64,000 nt of DNA from CAZAMB01 sp964501365 (GTDB taxonomy: Bacteria > Planctomycetota > Phycisphaerae > UBA1845). The DNA lies in the NCBI GenBank assembly GCA_964501365.1, contig CAZCST010000020.1, forward strand, positions 186,001-250,000. The letters run 5' to 3'. This document shows positions 9,401 through 15,749 of this stretch, one piece after another. Position numbers and translations under genes: made by a program. The notes under the pieces were generated by a model. The model had not been told where the DNA came from, made no database searches, and was given only the letters and a program-made list of their open reading frames with translations. Positions within the stretch are counted from its first letter, which is position 1. Each line of letters begins with the position of its first letter.

Positions 9401-9572
9401 CGAGCGATACTTGATTCTGGAAACCAAGGGCTATGACGAGCTAAAGGAGATTAAACGCGCCGCCGCGATCCGGTGGACCGAGGCCGTCAACGCCGATGGC
9501 GCATTCGGAAATTGGGCCTACGATCTCGTTGAACGCCCCACAGACGTATCTGCGGCAATCAATCCGCATTGA
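6489..9572 (+). CDS. res: Type III restriction endonuclease (Res), helicase-nuclease subunit
   Basis: This 1027-residue protein has the helicase motifs of type III Res subunits: Walker A MATGAGKTT (156-164), DEAH (349-352), DLSATPY near 398 and motif VI QVIGRGLRR (660-668). The C-terminal nuclease has the PD-(D/E)xK pattern, with PD at 961-962 and LETKG giving Glu978 and Lys980. It uses a GTG start that overlaps the stop of the preceding gene (GTGA). With Mod it translocates along or switches on DNA and cuts unmodified sites. All catalytic motifs are intact, so the system looks functional. Confidence 0.92.
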   Translation: MSDFEVPDPIINSPYEKPAEYWDIKEGEQPKRLKGRRPAGYFYRDPKASILEGEHSARGTWEELKLVNRIRKQLDSWRSQDWPGVTRTTLELLQYWRREGRQHRLFFAQLEAAETIIFLIEARPDFQQGIEVPIDEISDERKAEGYAAFRRYACKMATGAGKTTVMGMLAAWSILNKVNDRSDARFSDVVLIVCPNVTIRSRLEELKPEYGEASLYRTRDLVPPHLMPQIVRGRVLTKNWHAFEPQIQQVGGVSAKVAKAGRPVRVKEAIKIGTKTQTARGSRYLTLDEFQRQVATGMLDVLEEERDREGNLTKVKVESTKYVESDTSLVNRILGREVGGKQNILVMNDEAHHAYRILRPEPDEDEEEDDDDFFKEATIWIDGLDRIQKLRGINFCVDLSATPYFLGRVGQETNKTFPWVISDFGLTDAIESGLVKIPQLAVRDTTGDEIPGYFNIWHWIMKKLTPAEKGAKKASPKPEAILKWAHTPIAMLAGYWEEKFLEWKEKNALRPPVFIIVCKNTKIAKLVYEWLGENNPPLGVPNSHIEGFLNRNGERVTIRVDSKVVHETDSDEAKSDESRWMRFTLDTVGKTSWPLNRQGSPIYPEGFEELAKKLERPTFPPGRDVRCIVSVGMLTEGWDCNTVTHIIGLRPFMSQLLCEQVIGRGLRRTNYDVGENGLLSEEVAKVLGVPFEIVPFKESKTGGSDPKPKKHHVHAVPEKCQFEIRFPRVEGYQQAIRNRIAVNWSSMPTLPVDPGKIPPEVQVKASLPNNQGRSSLTGPGKIEQVDLNPYRVGNRLQKLVFEMAAALTRDYAKQSTCEAPAQVLFPQIVQIVDRFVRQHVKPIQPAQVLDAFLSPYYGWIIERLVAEIRPDTSLGEAAELPRYETNRGPGSTVEVDFHTSRDVREVIRSHVNYVVADTKKWEQSAAYFIDTHPKVDAFVKNAGLGFAIPYLHNGQMHDYVPDFIIRLRGDGERYLILETKGYDELKEIKRAAAIRWTEAVNADGAFGNWAYDLVERPTDVSAAINPH

Positions 9573-9673
9573 ATCAGAATTGGTGAGTAAGTGCGCTTCA
9601 AGCAAAAAATGCAGGGGCATGCGCAAATCGACGCGTATTGGACCCTTACGTCAATCGTCGATATCATTGAAGC

Positions 9674-9928
9674 ATGAAGTTGGTCCTAATTGATTGGCTT
9701 GATTCGCACTCCGGCAAAGGCTGGCAACCGCTCGGCCAGATTGAACAAAATGGCGAGAGCGTGCGATGCCGTTCAGTCGGTTGGTTGCTATCCGACACGA
9801 AGGAACGCAAGGTGATCGTGCCCCATATCTCCGGCGAGAAGAACCGAGGCACGATACCATACGGTTGTGGTGATCTAAGCATACCAAGCCGCGCAATCGT
9901 CAAAATGCGCGTCTTGGCGCGAACTTAG
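9674..9928 (+). CDS. Conserved-looking small protein, unknown
   Basis: This 84-residue protein starts with MKLVLIDWLDSHSG and contains CRSVGWLLSDTKERKVIVPH, a compact beta-rich pattern of the kind seen in short phage and element proteins. It ends at 9928, back to back with an opposite-strand small gene ending at 9929. It follows res by about 100 bases on the same strand. No catalytic motif is visible and I do not assign a function. Confidence 0.55.
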   Translation: MKLVLIDWLDSHSGKGWQPLGQIEQNGESVRCRSVGWLLSDTKERKVIVPHISGEKNRGTIPYGCGDLSIPSRAIVKMRVLART

Positions 9929-10093
9929 TTACTTCTTTTTGTTGTCCCCCTTTCCGCGCCCTGTGTCGCCAAAGCCTGGAAGCGGAATGTTTTCTTTCTG
10001 CGTCGTATTGGGGCGCTTGTCCGCTTCCTTGATGGGAATGAACTTTCCGGTGCCCGAATCACGGGCACCCCGTCGAGCCTTTCGCTCTGACAT
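9929..10093 (-). CDS. Small basic protein with KFIPIKEADKRP-type motif
   Basis: The 54-residue protein begins MSERKARRGARDSGTG and ends in a Lys-rich tail (GRGKGDNKKK). Short proteins with an RDSGTGKF-[IV]-P-x-x-EA-x-x-RP core are common in bacterial genomes and mobile elements and lack a known role. The ATG at 10093 is supported by AAGGAAGG five to six bases upstream on the minus strand. The open frame continues upstream to 10210, but that extension lacks this support and overlaps the next gene. Not membrane-bound by sequence. Confidence 0.65.
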   Translation of the reverse strand: MSERKARRGARDSGTGKFIPIKEADKRPNTTQKENIPLPGFGDTGRGKGDNKKK

Positions 10094-10155
10094 ATTGACC
10101 TTCCTTTCTAGAAGGCACACACTCCGGCCAGCGCATACAAACACCAGCCAATCAC

Positions 10156-10512
10156 CTATTGGTTCAGCCCTTGCAGACCTTCGTATTGCTGTTGAAAGAC
10201 CCCGTACCAATCTGGCTCGTGCTCCACGTCCCCCATCGCCGCCGCCTGGATCGCCGCCGCCAGGTTTTCGGCATATTCCATCGGCACAACGAAGAATCGT
10301 GGCGAGGGATACCAGACCCCCTTGGTGCGGTGCTTGTTGAATGTCCGAAGCCGCAGCCAGGTTCGGCCTGCGTGACGCCGCTCGTAGACAAGAACGCTAC
10401 GCCAATTTCCCCACGGCACGGTCGCCATGAGGGTGTCCTCTGATTCGAGGACGGACTTGCCAGCGTTCTTTTCTAGGTCGGGCCGCGTCCGTGCAAGCGA
10501 AGTCGATTTCAT
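10156..10512 (-). CDS. Small protein with PC4/p15-like fold pattern, uncertain
   Basis: The 118-residue protein is mostly charged and polar. Its core (WRSVLVYERR, TWLRLRTFNKH, then GVWYPSPRFFVVPMEYAENLAAAI) is reminiscent of the bacterial PC4/p15 single-strand DNA-binding pattern, in which a WxPxxxG-like strand turn precedes a helix. The resemblance is by eye only. The start at 10512 is chosen because AGGAGG lies eight bases upstream on the minus strand. It precedes the small basic gene at 10093-9929 on the same strand. Confidence 0.6.
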   Translation of the reverse strand: MKSTSLARTRPDLEKNAGKSVLESEDTLMATVPWGNWRSVLVYERRHAGRTWLRLRTFNKHRTKGVWYPSPRFFVVPMEYAENLAAAIQAAAMGDVEHEPDWYGVFQQQYEGLQGLNQ

Positions 10513-11182
10513 GATCAGCCTCCTGATTGCCTGTTTGGTAACTGTACGCATCAGCAAGTCGGAAATCCAGATGTATCCACTTGCGCTACGCGCGTGTGAG
10601 GCGGAGGCATAAGCGGACGGGCGGAAAGCTAACCCCCCGGCTCGTTGCAGTTTGTTTTCGAGCCATTTTCGCCACGAGTATCAAACGCGCGTGCCGTTGC
10701 CGTGGAACACTTCAGATTCGGCTGACGCTTTCTGTAATGTATCTCGTCGCGCGTGCAGGTGCGCGAACTAGGGAACCCATTAAATGGCCGCCTCCTATAT
10801 GGGAAGTGATGCACAATCCGCTGGAGATCAGAGGTGAATCTTCGTGACGCTGGTGACGGAAAAATCCCCCATAGTCCTGTTTCCCATCACTGAATTCAAT
10901 GCGAACGACCACGTGTATCACGTCGCACACGCACGCGCGTGCGAGAGCAGTACTACATGACGCACAAGGATATGCTCCATAAATGGTTTGCCTGAAAGAC
11001 CTTACGATTATCGCATAAAAGCGCAACATCCGCGCGCCGTTTTGAAATTGCCGCGCCCGCCGGCAGGCAAAAGCTAGCTTCGGATGAAGTCCTCGAATGC
11101 TCTTTCCGACGTATCACGTCGCGCCCGCGCCTGAACACCGAGATTTACTCGTCTTCCTGACCACTAAGCTAGCCTCCAACCG
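10513..11182. other. Gene-free stretch of the element with recurring short motif
   Basis: I see no convincing gene in these 670 bases. The 12-mer GTATCWCGTCGC occurs at 10739, 10915 and 11111 (spacings 176 and 196), each followed by a CG-alternating tract. Weaker relatives begin with GTATC at 10573 and 10678. A perfect 14-base palindrome (CGCACGCGCGTGCG) lies at 10930-10943. Such spaced motifs could be protein-binding or transfer/replication sites of the element. Confidence 0.5.
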
Positions 11183-11677
11183 TTATTGATCTTCTTTTTT
11201 GCAACTTGCCAATAGTTGTTTGACGGTCTGGTGAAAGGCGTGATTACTACTCTTGCTCTCCGCTTCGCGTTGCATTGCCCGTTCTTGGCTTGTCGGCATG
11301 AACTTGGCGGCGAACAGCCGGTAGAAGTCGCTCCGCGTCGCATTACTGGTCCGAGCCCAATGCAGCAGGCTCCAGGCTCCAGGACTCGGCGCGTCAGCCG
11401 GCGTGATCCAATCCGCGTCGAGGCAGTCAAATACCCAAGCTGCCGCTTTGTCGATGGGGACCGTGGGCTTGCCCTTGAGGGCTTCAAGGTCTACGGGTGA
11501 CGGTTTGGGAGCATCAGCCACCACCGTGGGCGGCGGAAACTCGACCGCTGCTTCGTACCAGGCTTGCTTGGCAAGAGTGCCAGCCGCCCTCAGCCCTTCC
11601 CGGCGATTCGTAAACGCCTCAAATCGACCTTCTCGCCGCAACCGATCCATCAACTCGGCTTTCGACTCACGCGCCAT
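11183..11677 (-). CDS. Element-borne hypothetical protein
   Basis: The 164-residue soluble protein starts MARESKAELMDRLRREG, a strongly charged N-terminal helix. A Pro-rich linker follows, then a WVFDCLDADWITPADAPSPGAWSLL region and a Lys/Ser-rich C-terminus. Its ATG overlaps the end of the integrase-tail frame (stop at 11667) by eleven bases, which suggests it was translated together with that upstream gene. I do not recognise the family. Its place next to the element end suggests an accessory role in integration or excision, which is only positional inference. Confidence 0.55.
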   Translation of the reverse strand: MARESKAELMDRLRREGRFEAFTNRREGLRAAGTLAKQAWYEAAVEFPPPTVVADAPKPSPVDLEALKGKPTVPIDKAAAWVFDCLDADWITPADAPSPGAWSLLHWARTSNATRSDFYRLFAAKFMPTSQERAMQREAESKSSNHAFHQTVKQLLASCKKEDQ

Positions 11678-11907
11678 TGTCGGTTTCCTCGGTGGATGGC
11701 ACCGCCGCCCGCACCATCGCATGGATGCCTGCCCGGATGGCAGCGGGCAGATTTGGCCACGAGTCGATCACCGCTTGAAGTTCTGGCGGAGACCCCGTTT
11801 CGCCAGTACATTTGGTCCTGTATTTGGTCTTTTCGCTTTTGGCGGGTTCCGTAAATGTTTGCGGATTCGCTGGTTGCGATTTCGGAGCGCTAGGTTCGAT
11901 TCCTAGC
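11667..11907 (-). pseudogene. C-terminal remnant of an integrase, cut at the attachment site
   Basis: On the minus strand the frame ends with PPELQAVIDSWPNLPAAIRA and then GIHAMVRAA, the kind of C-terminal tail that I recall from planctomycete tyrosine integrases. Immediately upstream the frame reads VLGIEPSAPKSQP, which is the translation of the antisense of a tRNA T-arm. Beyond that only the opposite-strand deoxyhypusine-synthase-like gene follows, so no integrase body is present on this side. This pattern would arise if the element's attP lies within its integrase gene and integration split the gene. The frame stays open to 12908, but that part is antisense to a real gene. The family assignment rests on memory and needs a search. 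Confidence 0.5.
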
Positions 11908-11913
11908 ACCCCA
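11887..11913 (+). other. Attachment site: 3' tRNA fragment (T-arm plus acceptor strand)
   Basis: CTAGG (11890-11894), loop TTCGATT and CCTAG (11902-11906) form a perfect tRNA T-arm, followed by CACCCCA as an acceptor 3' strand. The 5' part of a tRNA with a matching TGGGGTG is absent upstream. This is what is left at one end when an element integrates into the 3' end of a tRNA gene. The intact tRNA would be expected at the other end, left of the window. Confidence 0.65.
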
Positions 11914-11917
11914 GTCG

Positions 11918-11943
11918 AAAGGCCGATGGAACCGGCCTTTTTT
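11918..11943 (+). terminator. Rho-independent terminator after the tRNA fragment
   Basis: AAAGGCCG pairs with CGGCCTTT around a short loop and is followed by more T residues. It is probably the original terminator of the target tRNA gene. Confidence 0.75.
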
Positions 11944-11975
11944 GTTGCCTCTTTCAATTTCAGGTTGTTTGACCC

Positions 11976-13136
11976 ATGCACAAATGCGGAAACCATGAAC
12001 ATCACCACGATCACGGCGACGACCACGAACACGGTCCCGACTGCGATCACGGGTACGAGACTCCGGGCCACAATTTCTGGCTCGACGCCCCGCCGATTCT
12101 GCCCATGCAGTTGACGGGTAACGAGTCCGTCGCCGACCTGATCGACAACGGATTCGCCCATAGCGGCTTCAACGGCCGCCGGCTCGCAGAAGGCGCGCAA
12201 CTCTACGCCCGCATGATCGACGCGAACGCAACCGTCGCACTGACCGTGGCTGGCGCGATGGCCCCCATCGGATTGGGTGGAGCCTTCATCTCGCTCATTG
12301 AACGCGGCTACGTGGACTTCATGATAGCTACCGGCGCGAACCTCTATCACGACCTGCACCTTGCATACGGCTTCCCCATGGTGCAGGGCAGCGCCGAAGT
12401 CGATGACAATGCCCTGGCGGAGGACGGCGTGGCCCGCATTTTCGACGTCTTCATCGGCGAGGAAGACACGCTGATGGCCACCGACAACAAGGTGCTCGAA
12501 CTCCTCAAGGGCTTTGACCTCTCCAAGCCGTTTTCGACGGCCAGAATGCACCACCACATGGGCAAGTCGCTGTGGAAGCAGGCCCCACACCCCGAAAAGT
12601 CGTTCGTCGCAATGGCCGCCAAGTACGATGTTCCGATCTACACTTCGTCGCCGGGCGATTCGTCGATCGGAATGAACCTCATTATTCCGCACATGTTCGA
12701 CAAGCCGGTGATGCTCAATCCCGTGCTCGACGTGATCGAGACGGCCGCGATCGTCCGCGACGCCGACCTCAACGGCGTGGTCGAAATCGGTGGCGGCTCG
12801 CCGAAGAATTTTTACCTTCAGACGCAGCCCACGCTCCATCAGATATTGATGGATCCGTCCAAGGGCGGGCACGACTTTTTCCTGCAGCTCACCACTGACG
12901 CTCCGCACTGGGGCGGCCTCTCCGGCGCGACGCCCGGCGAAGCCCGAAGCTGGGGCAAGGTGAAGGACGCTTATGTCAATAACGTCGTCGTCTATTCATG
13001 CGCCTCGATCAGCTTTCCACTCATTGCGCAGTATGCGCTCATGCGTTCGAAGCCGCGCACCCCGCGCCGACTCATGACCCGGCTCGACGAGATGTCCACG
13101 TCTCTTCGGGATGCCGCGCAAAAGACGCGAGCATAG
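11976..13136 (+). CDS. Deoxyhypusine synthase-like protein with His-rich N-terminus
   Basis: The protein is 386 residues long and collinear with deoxyhypusine synthase. NAD-binding stretches (TVAGAMAPIGLGG, IIPHMFDKPVMLNPVLD, VVEIGGGSPKNF) and the active-site segment SGATPGEARSWGKVKDA are present, with Lys328 where the eukaryotic enzyme has its catalytic lysine. Bacteria lack eIF5A, and bacterial homologues are often homospermidine synthases or related aminopropyl or aminobutyl transferases. The agmatinase gene two positions downstream fits a polyamine role. The first 34 residues hold ten His and two Cys, an unusual metal-binding-like extension. The start is not fixed by a strong ribosome site. 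Confidence 0.85.
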   Translation: MHKCGNHEHHHDHGDDHEHGPDCDHGYETPGHNFWLDAPPILPMQLTGNESVADLIDNGFAHSGFNGRRLAEGAQLYARMIDANATVALTVAGAMAPIGLGGAFISLIERGYVDFMIATGANLYHDLHLAYGFPMVQGSAEVDDNALAEDGVARIFDVFIGEEDTLMATDNKVLELLKGFDLSKPFSTARMHHHMGKSLWKQAPHPEKSFVAMAAKYDVPIYTSSPGDSSIGMNLIIPHMFDKPVMLNPVLDVIETAAIVRDADLNGVVEIGGGSPKNFYLQTQPTLHQILMDPSKGGHDFFLQLTTDAPHWGGLSGATPGEARSWGKVKDAYVNNVVVYSCASISFPLIAQYALMRSKPRTPRRLMTRLDEMSTSLRDAAQKTRA

Positions 13137-13142
13137 GGCGCT

Positions 13143-13553
13143 ATGTGGAAGACCGTTTACAAGACACGCAATCGAATGACAGCCCAAGAGGTATACCAAG
13201 TGTTGGAATCCGCAGGTCTTACTCCATGCTTTCCTTTCGATCCAGACAGATATTTTCCTGGGACGAGAAAGCTGCGATACCATGCCGAAATCGCCGTGCC
13301 GGATGAACAAACGGAACACGCCATTTTGGTTCTTCGGGACTGGGAGGCCGGCTTGCCCAAGGCGAAACCGGAGACCCTTCGAGGCGTTCATCGCTGGCTA
13401 CTTGGGGTGCTGTTATTGTTTGGTTCGTATACTCTCCTGCCCCGCGCATTGTCCGAGCCTGCGGCCACAATTATTCAAAGCGTAGTGGTTGCCTGCGTCT
13501 TGATATGTTTAGCCATCCCTGAATACAAGAAATTTTCAAGATACCAAAAATGA
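13143..13553 (+). CDS. DUF2007-like signalling-domain membrane protein
   Basis: The 136-residue protein has an N-terminal domain (residues 1-70, KTVYKTRNRMTAQEVYQVLESAGL) resembling DUF2007, a small ferredoxin-like domain predicted to have a regulatory role. Two hydrophobic helices follow (about 84-102 and 108-125) and then a short basic tail. It starts six bases after the deoxyhypusine-synthase-like gene and its stop overlaps the agmatinase start (ATGA), so the three genes form one operon. Function is unknown; a membrane sensor for the polyamine operon is a guess from position. Confidence 0.7.
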   Translation: MWKTVYKTRNRMTAQEVYQVLESAGLTPCFPFDPDRYFPGTRKLRYHAEIAVPDEQTEHAILVLRDWEAGLPKAKPETLRGVHRWLLGVLLLFGSYTLLPRALSEPAATIIQSVVVACVLICLAIPEYKKFSRYQK

Positions 13554-14530
13554 TGACTTCATTGCCCAATAACTTTCTGGGACTGCCGCAAAGGTACAGT
13601 GACTACGCTCGCGCAAGGTTCGCCGTGCTGCCGATCCCTTACGATTCGACAACGAGTTTTCAAACCGGCACTCGCGAAGGCCCGTCAGCGATCATTCGCG
13701 CTTCGCAGCAAGTCGAGCTTTTCGACGAGGAACTCGAAGGCGAATTCTACAAGGCTGGTGTCGCCACGCTCGACTCGGTCCTGCCAAACATGACCGGCCC
13801 GCAAGCCATGCACGATGACGTCTACCAAGCCGCACGCCGCGTGGTCAAAGACGGAAAAACCATCGTCGGCCTGGGCGGCGAGCACAGTATTACGTCAGGT
13901 CTGGTGCGGGCCGTTTTGGGCAGGCACAAGAAACTTTCGATCCTTCAGATCGACGCCCACCTCGACCTGCGGCAGGAGTGGGAGGGTACCCCCTACTCGC
14001 ATGCCAGCGCCATGCGCCGCTGTCTCGACTTGGGCATAAATCTGGTTTCGGTTGGCATTCGCAACATTTCCGCAGAGGAACATGCGTTTCTCAAAAAGAA
14101 CGGCCAGCCCTCACCCCGACCCTCTCGCGAGGGGAGAGGAGACAGTAGGGCGGGCTCTGCCCGCCGCGCACCGTCTCCCCCTTTAATAAGGGGGCACCAA
14201 GGAGGGTCGGTCGAAGTCGTCACCGCCCGGCAGGCGCACATAGATGACGACTGGGTGGATCGTGCGATAAACGCACTGAGCGAAAACGTCTTCGTCACCA
14301 TCGACATTGACGGCTTCGACCCAGCCTACGCTCCCGGAACCGGAACTCCCGAACCCGGCGGACTCGACTGGTACCAGGTCACGGGGCTGCTGCGGCTGGT
14401 GGCAGCGGAGAAAAAAATCGTGGGCATGGATGTGGTCGAAGTGATGCCCATTCCCGGACAGGCCGTCACAGAATTTCTCGCCGCCCGACTGATCTACAAA
14501 CTGATCGCCTATGAGCAAGCCCGCAGGTAA
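13550..14530 (+). CDS. speB: Agmatinase / ureohydrolase with in-frame repeat insertion
   Basis: Agmatinase hydrolyses agmatine to putrescine and urea with a binuclear manganese centre. The metal-binding motifs GGEHS (109-113), DAHLD (135-139) and DIDGFDP are intact, followed by APGTGTPEPGGL, typical of SpeB. The protein has 326 residues instead of about 290 because residues of roughly 186-220 (Pro/Arg/Gly-rich, SPRPSREGRG and SPPLIRGHQGG) are translated from dispersed repeat DNA. The insertion lies in a surface-loop position between the DAHLD and DIDGFDP motifs and keeps the frame. A related ureohydrolase specificity, such as for aminopropylagmatine-type substrates, is possible given the neighbouring deoxyhypusine-synthase-like gene. 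Confidence 0.88.
   Translation: MMTSLPNNFLGLPQRYSDYARARFAVLPIPYDSTTSFQTGTREGPSAIIRASQQVELFDEELEGEFYKAGVATLDSVLPNMTGPQAMHDDVYQAARRVVKDGKTIVGLGGEHSITSGLVRAVLGRHKKLSILQIDAHLDLRQEWEGTPYSHASAMRRCLDLGINLVSVGIRNISAEEHAFLKKNGQPSPRPSREGRGDSRAGSARRAPSPPLIRGHQGGSVEVVTARQAHIDDDWVDRAINALSENVFVTIDIDGFDPAYAPGTGTPEPGGLDWYQVTGLLRLVAAEKKIVGMDVVEVMPIPGQAVTEFLAARLIYKLIAYEQARR
14105..14209. repeat. Dispersed palindromic repeats inserted within speB
   Basis: Two repeat types sit next to each other inside the coding region. The first is a CCTCACCCCGACCCTCTCGC-type palindrome with GAGGGGAGAGG, and the second is CTCCCCCTTTAATAAGGGGG with a following GGAGGGT. The second resembles the repeat at 43,786-43,822 between nuoB and nuoA. 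Confidence 0.75.
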
Positions 14531-15061
14531 GAGTTCCGCGGATACGATTGAATCGCAACGTTTACGAAGAAGGGTTCGAATGCATTAGCAAGTATCAGAG
14601 GAGAAGTCTGCGCGACAATCGAGCCTTGATATCGCTCACTTTCGCCGAATTCGTGATCGTCGCGGTTCAAAAATGCGCGGAACATGACATCCGCGACCGG
14701 CGAATCCCATATTGGACTCGTCGGTCGCGTTTGAAGCGAACCCCCGCCAGGTTCGCTCCTGATCTGAGTCCCCACCACTTCTACGATTCCCCGCCTTTTT
14801 TCCCCTCGGACCAACTAATGAATGTCCGTTGTACAGAATTGTAATGCATGCAAATTACGATTCTTGCAAAAAATTAATCCCCCATAATAGGAGCTAGGCT
14901 GGGGGATTTGGGAGGCGATGCAAAACCAGTCGAATTGGCGTTTTCAGGCTCTTTCAAATATCATTCGCGTACCTGAGCTTGCGACGTGTTTCTGTTTTGA
15001 TAGCATGTATGATTCGGCCGGAATTGGCTCTTTCGTGTGCCGCAGGCAGGGATCAGGGAAG
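14531..15061. other. Intergenic region with one hairpin, no clear gene
   Basis: Short frames on both strands have no recognisable content. AATCCCCC (14876-14883) pairs with GGGGGATT (14901-14908), and GGGAGG follows just before an ATG at 14918 that is in frame with the Trm112-like gene. This could be a leader structure, or 14918 could be the true start of that gene. Confidence 0.45.
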
Positions 15062-15292
15062 ATGAACGCGAGTAAGTCAGAGAACCTGGTTGACAAGGAA
15101 CTGATGAAAATCATGGTCTGCCCCATCGCCCATGCACCGCTGGTGCAGGCAGGCGACTGGCTCTACTCCACCGACCCGAAAACGCGGCGGAAGTACCCGG
15201 TACGCGACGGCATCCCGATTATGCTGGTCGATGAATCGCAGGTGGCGGACCAATCAGAATTTGATAGAATCATAGGCAGGGCAAAAGGATAG
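15062..15292 (+). CDS. Trm112-family small protein
   Basis: The 76-residue protein has the Trm112/UPF0434 layout: LMKIMVCPIAHAPLV near the N-terminus and YPVRDGIPIMLVDES in the middle. Family members often bind zinc through CPxC and a second Cys pair. Here the first motif is CPIAH, and no second pair is seen, so this copy probably does not bind zinc in the usual way. Trm112 proteins stabilise methyltransferases. The start at 15062 fits the family length, but an in-frame ATG at 14918 with a good GGGAGG site would add 48 unconserved residues. Confidence 0.75.
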   Translation: MNASKSENLVDKELMKIMVCPIAHAPLVQAGDWLYSTDPKTRRKYPVRDGIPIMLVDESQVADQSEFDRIIGRAKG

Positions 15293-15337
15293 GTAAGGAA
15301 TCACCCGGCAGGCAGTTTGCTGCTCAGCGAGGAACGA

Positions 15338-15625
15338 ATGGGCTACGACAATAACAGAGATCGGGATCGAGATAGGGATCGTGAAAAAAATGCGGCCGGT
15401 ACTGCTTTCCATACCGCCAAGCGTTTTCCTGAGCGCGGCGGGCCGGAATGGGTCGGCCCCCTCGTCGATTACAAGGAAATCGACCTGCTCCGCAAGTTCC
15501 TGACCTCCAGCAGCAAGATGATGTCCCGCAAGCGCGGCGGCGCAAATGCTCAGGAGCAAAAGGCACTTAAGCTGGCGATTAAGCGAGCCCGCTTTATGGC
15601 GCTTATCCCCTACCGCGGGGCGTAG
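15338..15625 (+). CDS. rpsR: 30S ribosomal protein S18
   Basis: The C-terminal 60 residues match S18 of the small-subunit platform: DYKEIDLLRKFLT, then ALKLAIKRARFMALIPY. The N-terminus is longer than usual (about 35 residues) and contains an Arg-Asp repeat (RDRDRDRDRE) encoded by a short tandem repeat in the DNA. The start ATG at 15338 has GAGGA six bases upstream. The gene stands without rpsF, ssb or rplI, its usual partners. A strong terminator follows. Confidence 0.92.
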   Translation: MGYDNNRDRDRDRDREKNAAGTAFHTAKRFPERGGPEWVGPLVDYKEIDLLRKFLTSSSKMMSRKRGGANAQEQKALKLAIKRARFMALIPYRGA

Positions 15626-15655
15626 CAGCCACCACCGATTGTGTCACAAAATGAA

Positions 15656-15695
15656 ACGAGACTTCTTCGCCTGGCGAAGACGTCTCGTATTTTTT
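15656..15695. terminator. Bidirectional terminator between rpsR and rpmB
   Basis: A 16-base arm (15656-15671) pairs with 15673-15688 with one mismatch. A T-run follows on the plus strand, and the minus-strand read-out is also T-rich, so it can stop both convergent genes. Confidence 0.85.
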
Positions 15696-15749
15696 GGCTG
15701 CGTCCCCCAAGGGGAATACGTGCACGTCACTGAATTTTGCGGACGGCGC

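Noticed and set aside
10930..10943. Perfect palindrome as a replication origin by itself
   Set aside because: A single CG-rich palindrome without iterons or an AT-rich tract is insufficient; it is listed only as part of a motif region.
11976..12908. Long minus-strand frame antisense to the deoxyhypusine-synthase-like gene
   Set aside because: The plus strand encodes a clearly conserved enzyme; only the part left of the attachment site (11667-11907) was kept as an integrase remnant.
14509..14844. Overlapping frames on both strands after speB
   Set aside because: Neither has a ribosome site or family pattern, and they overlap each other.
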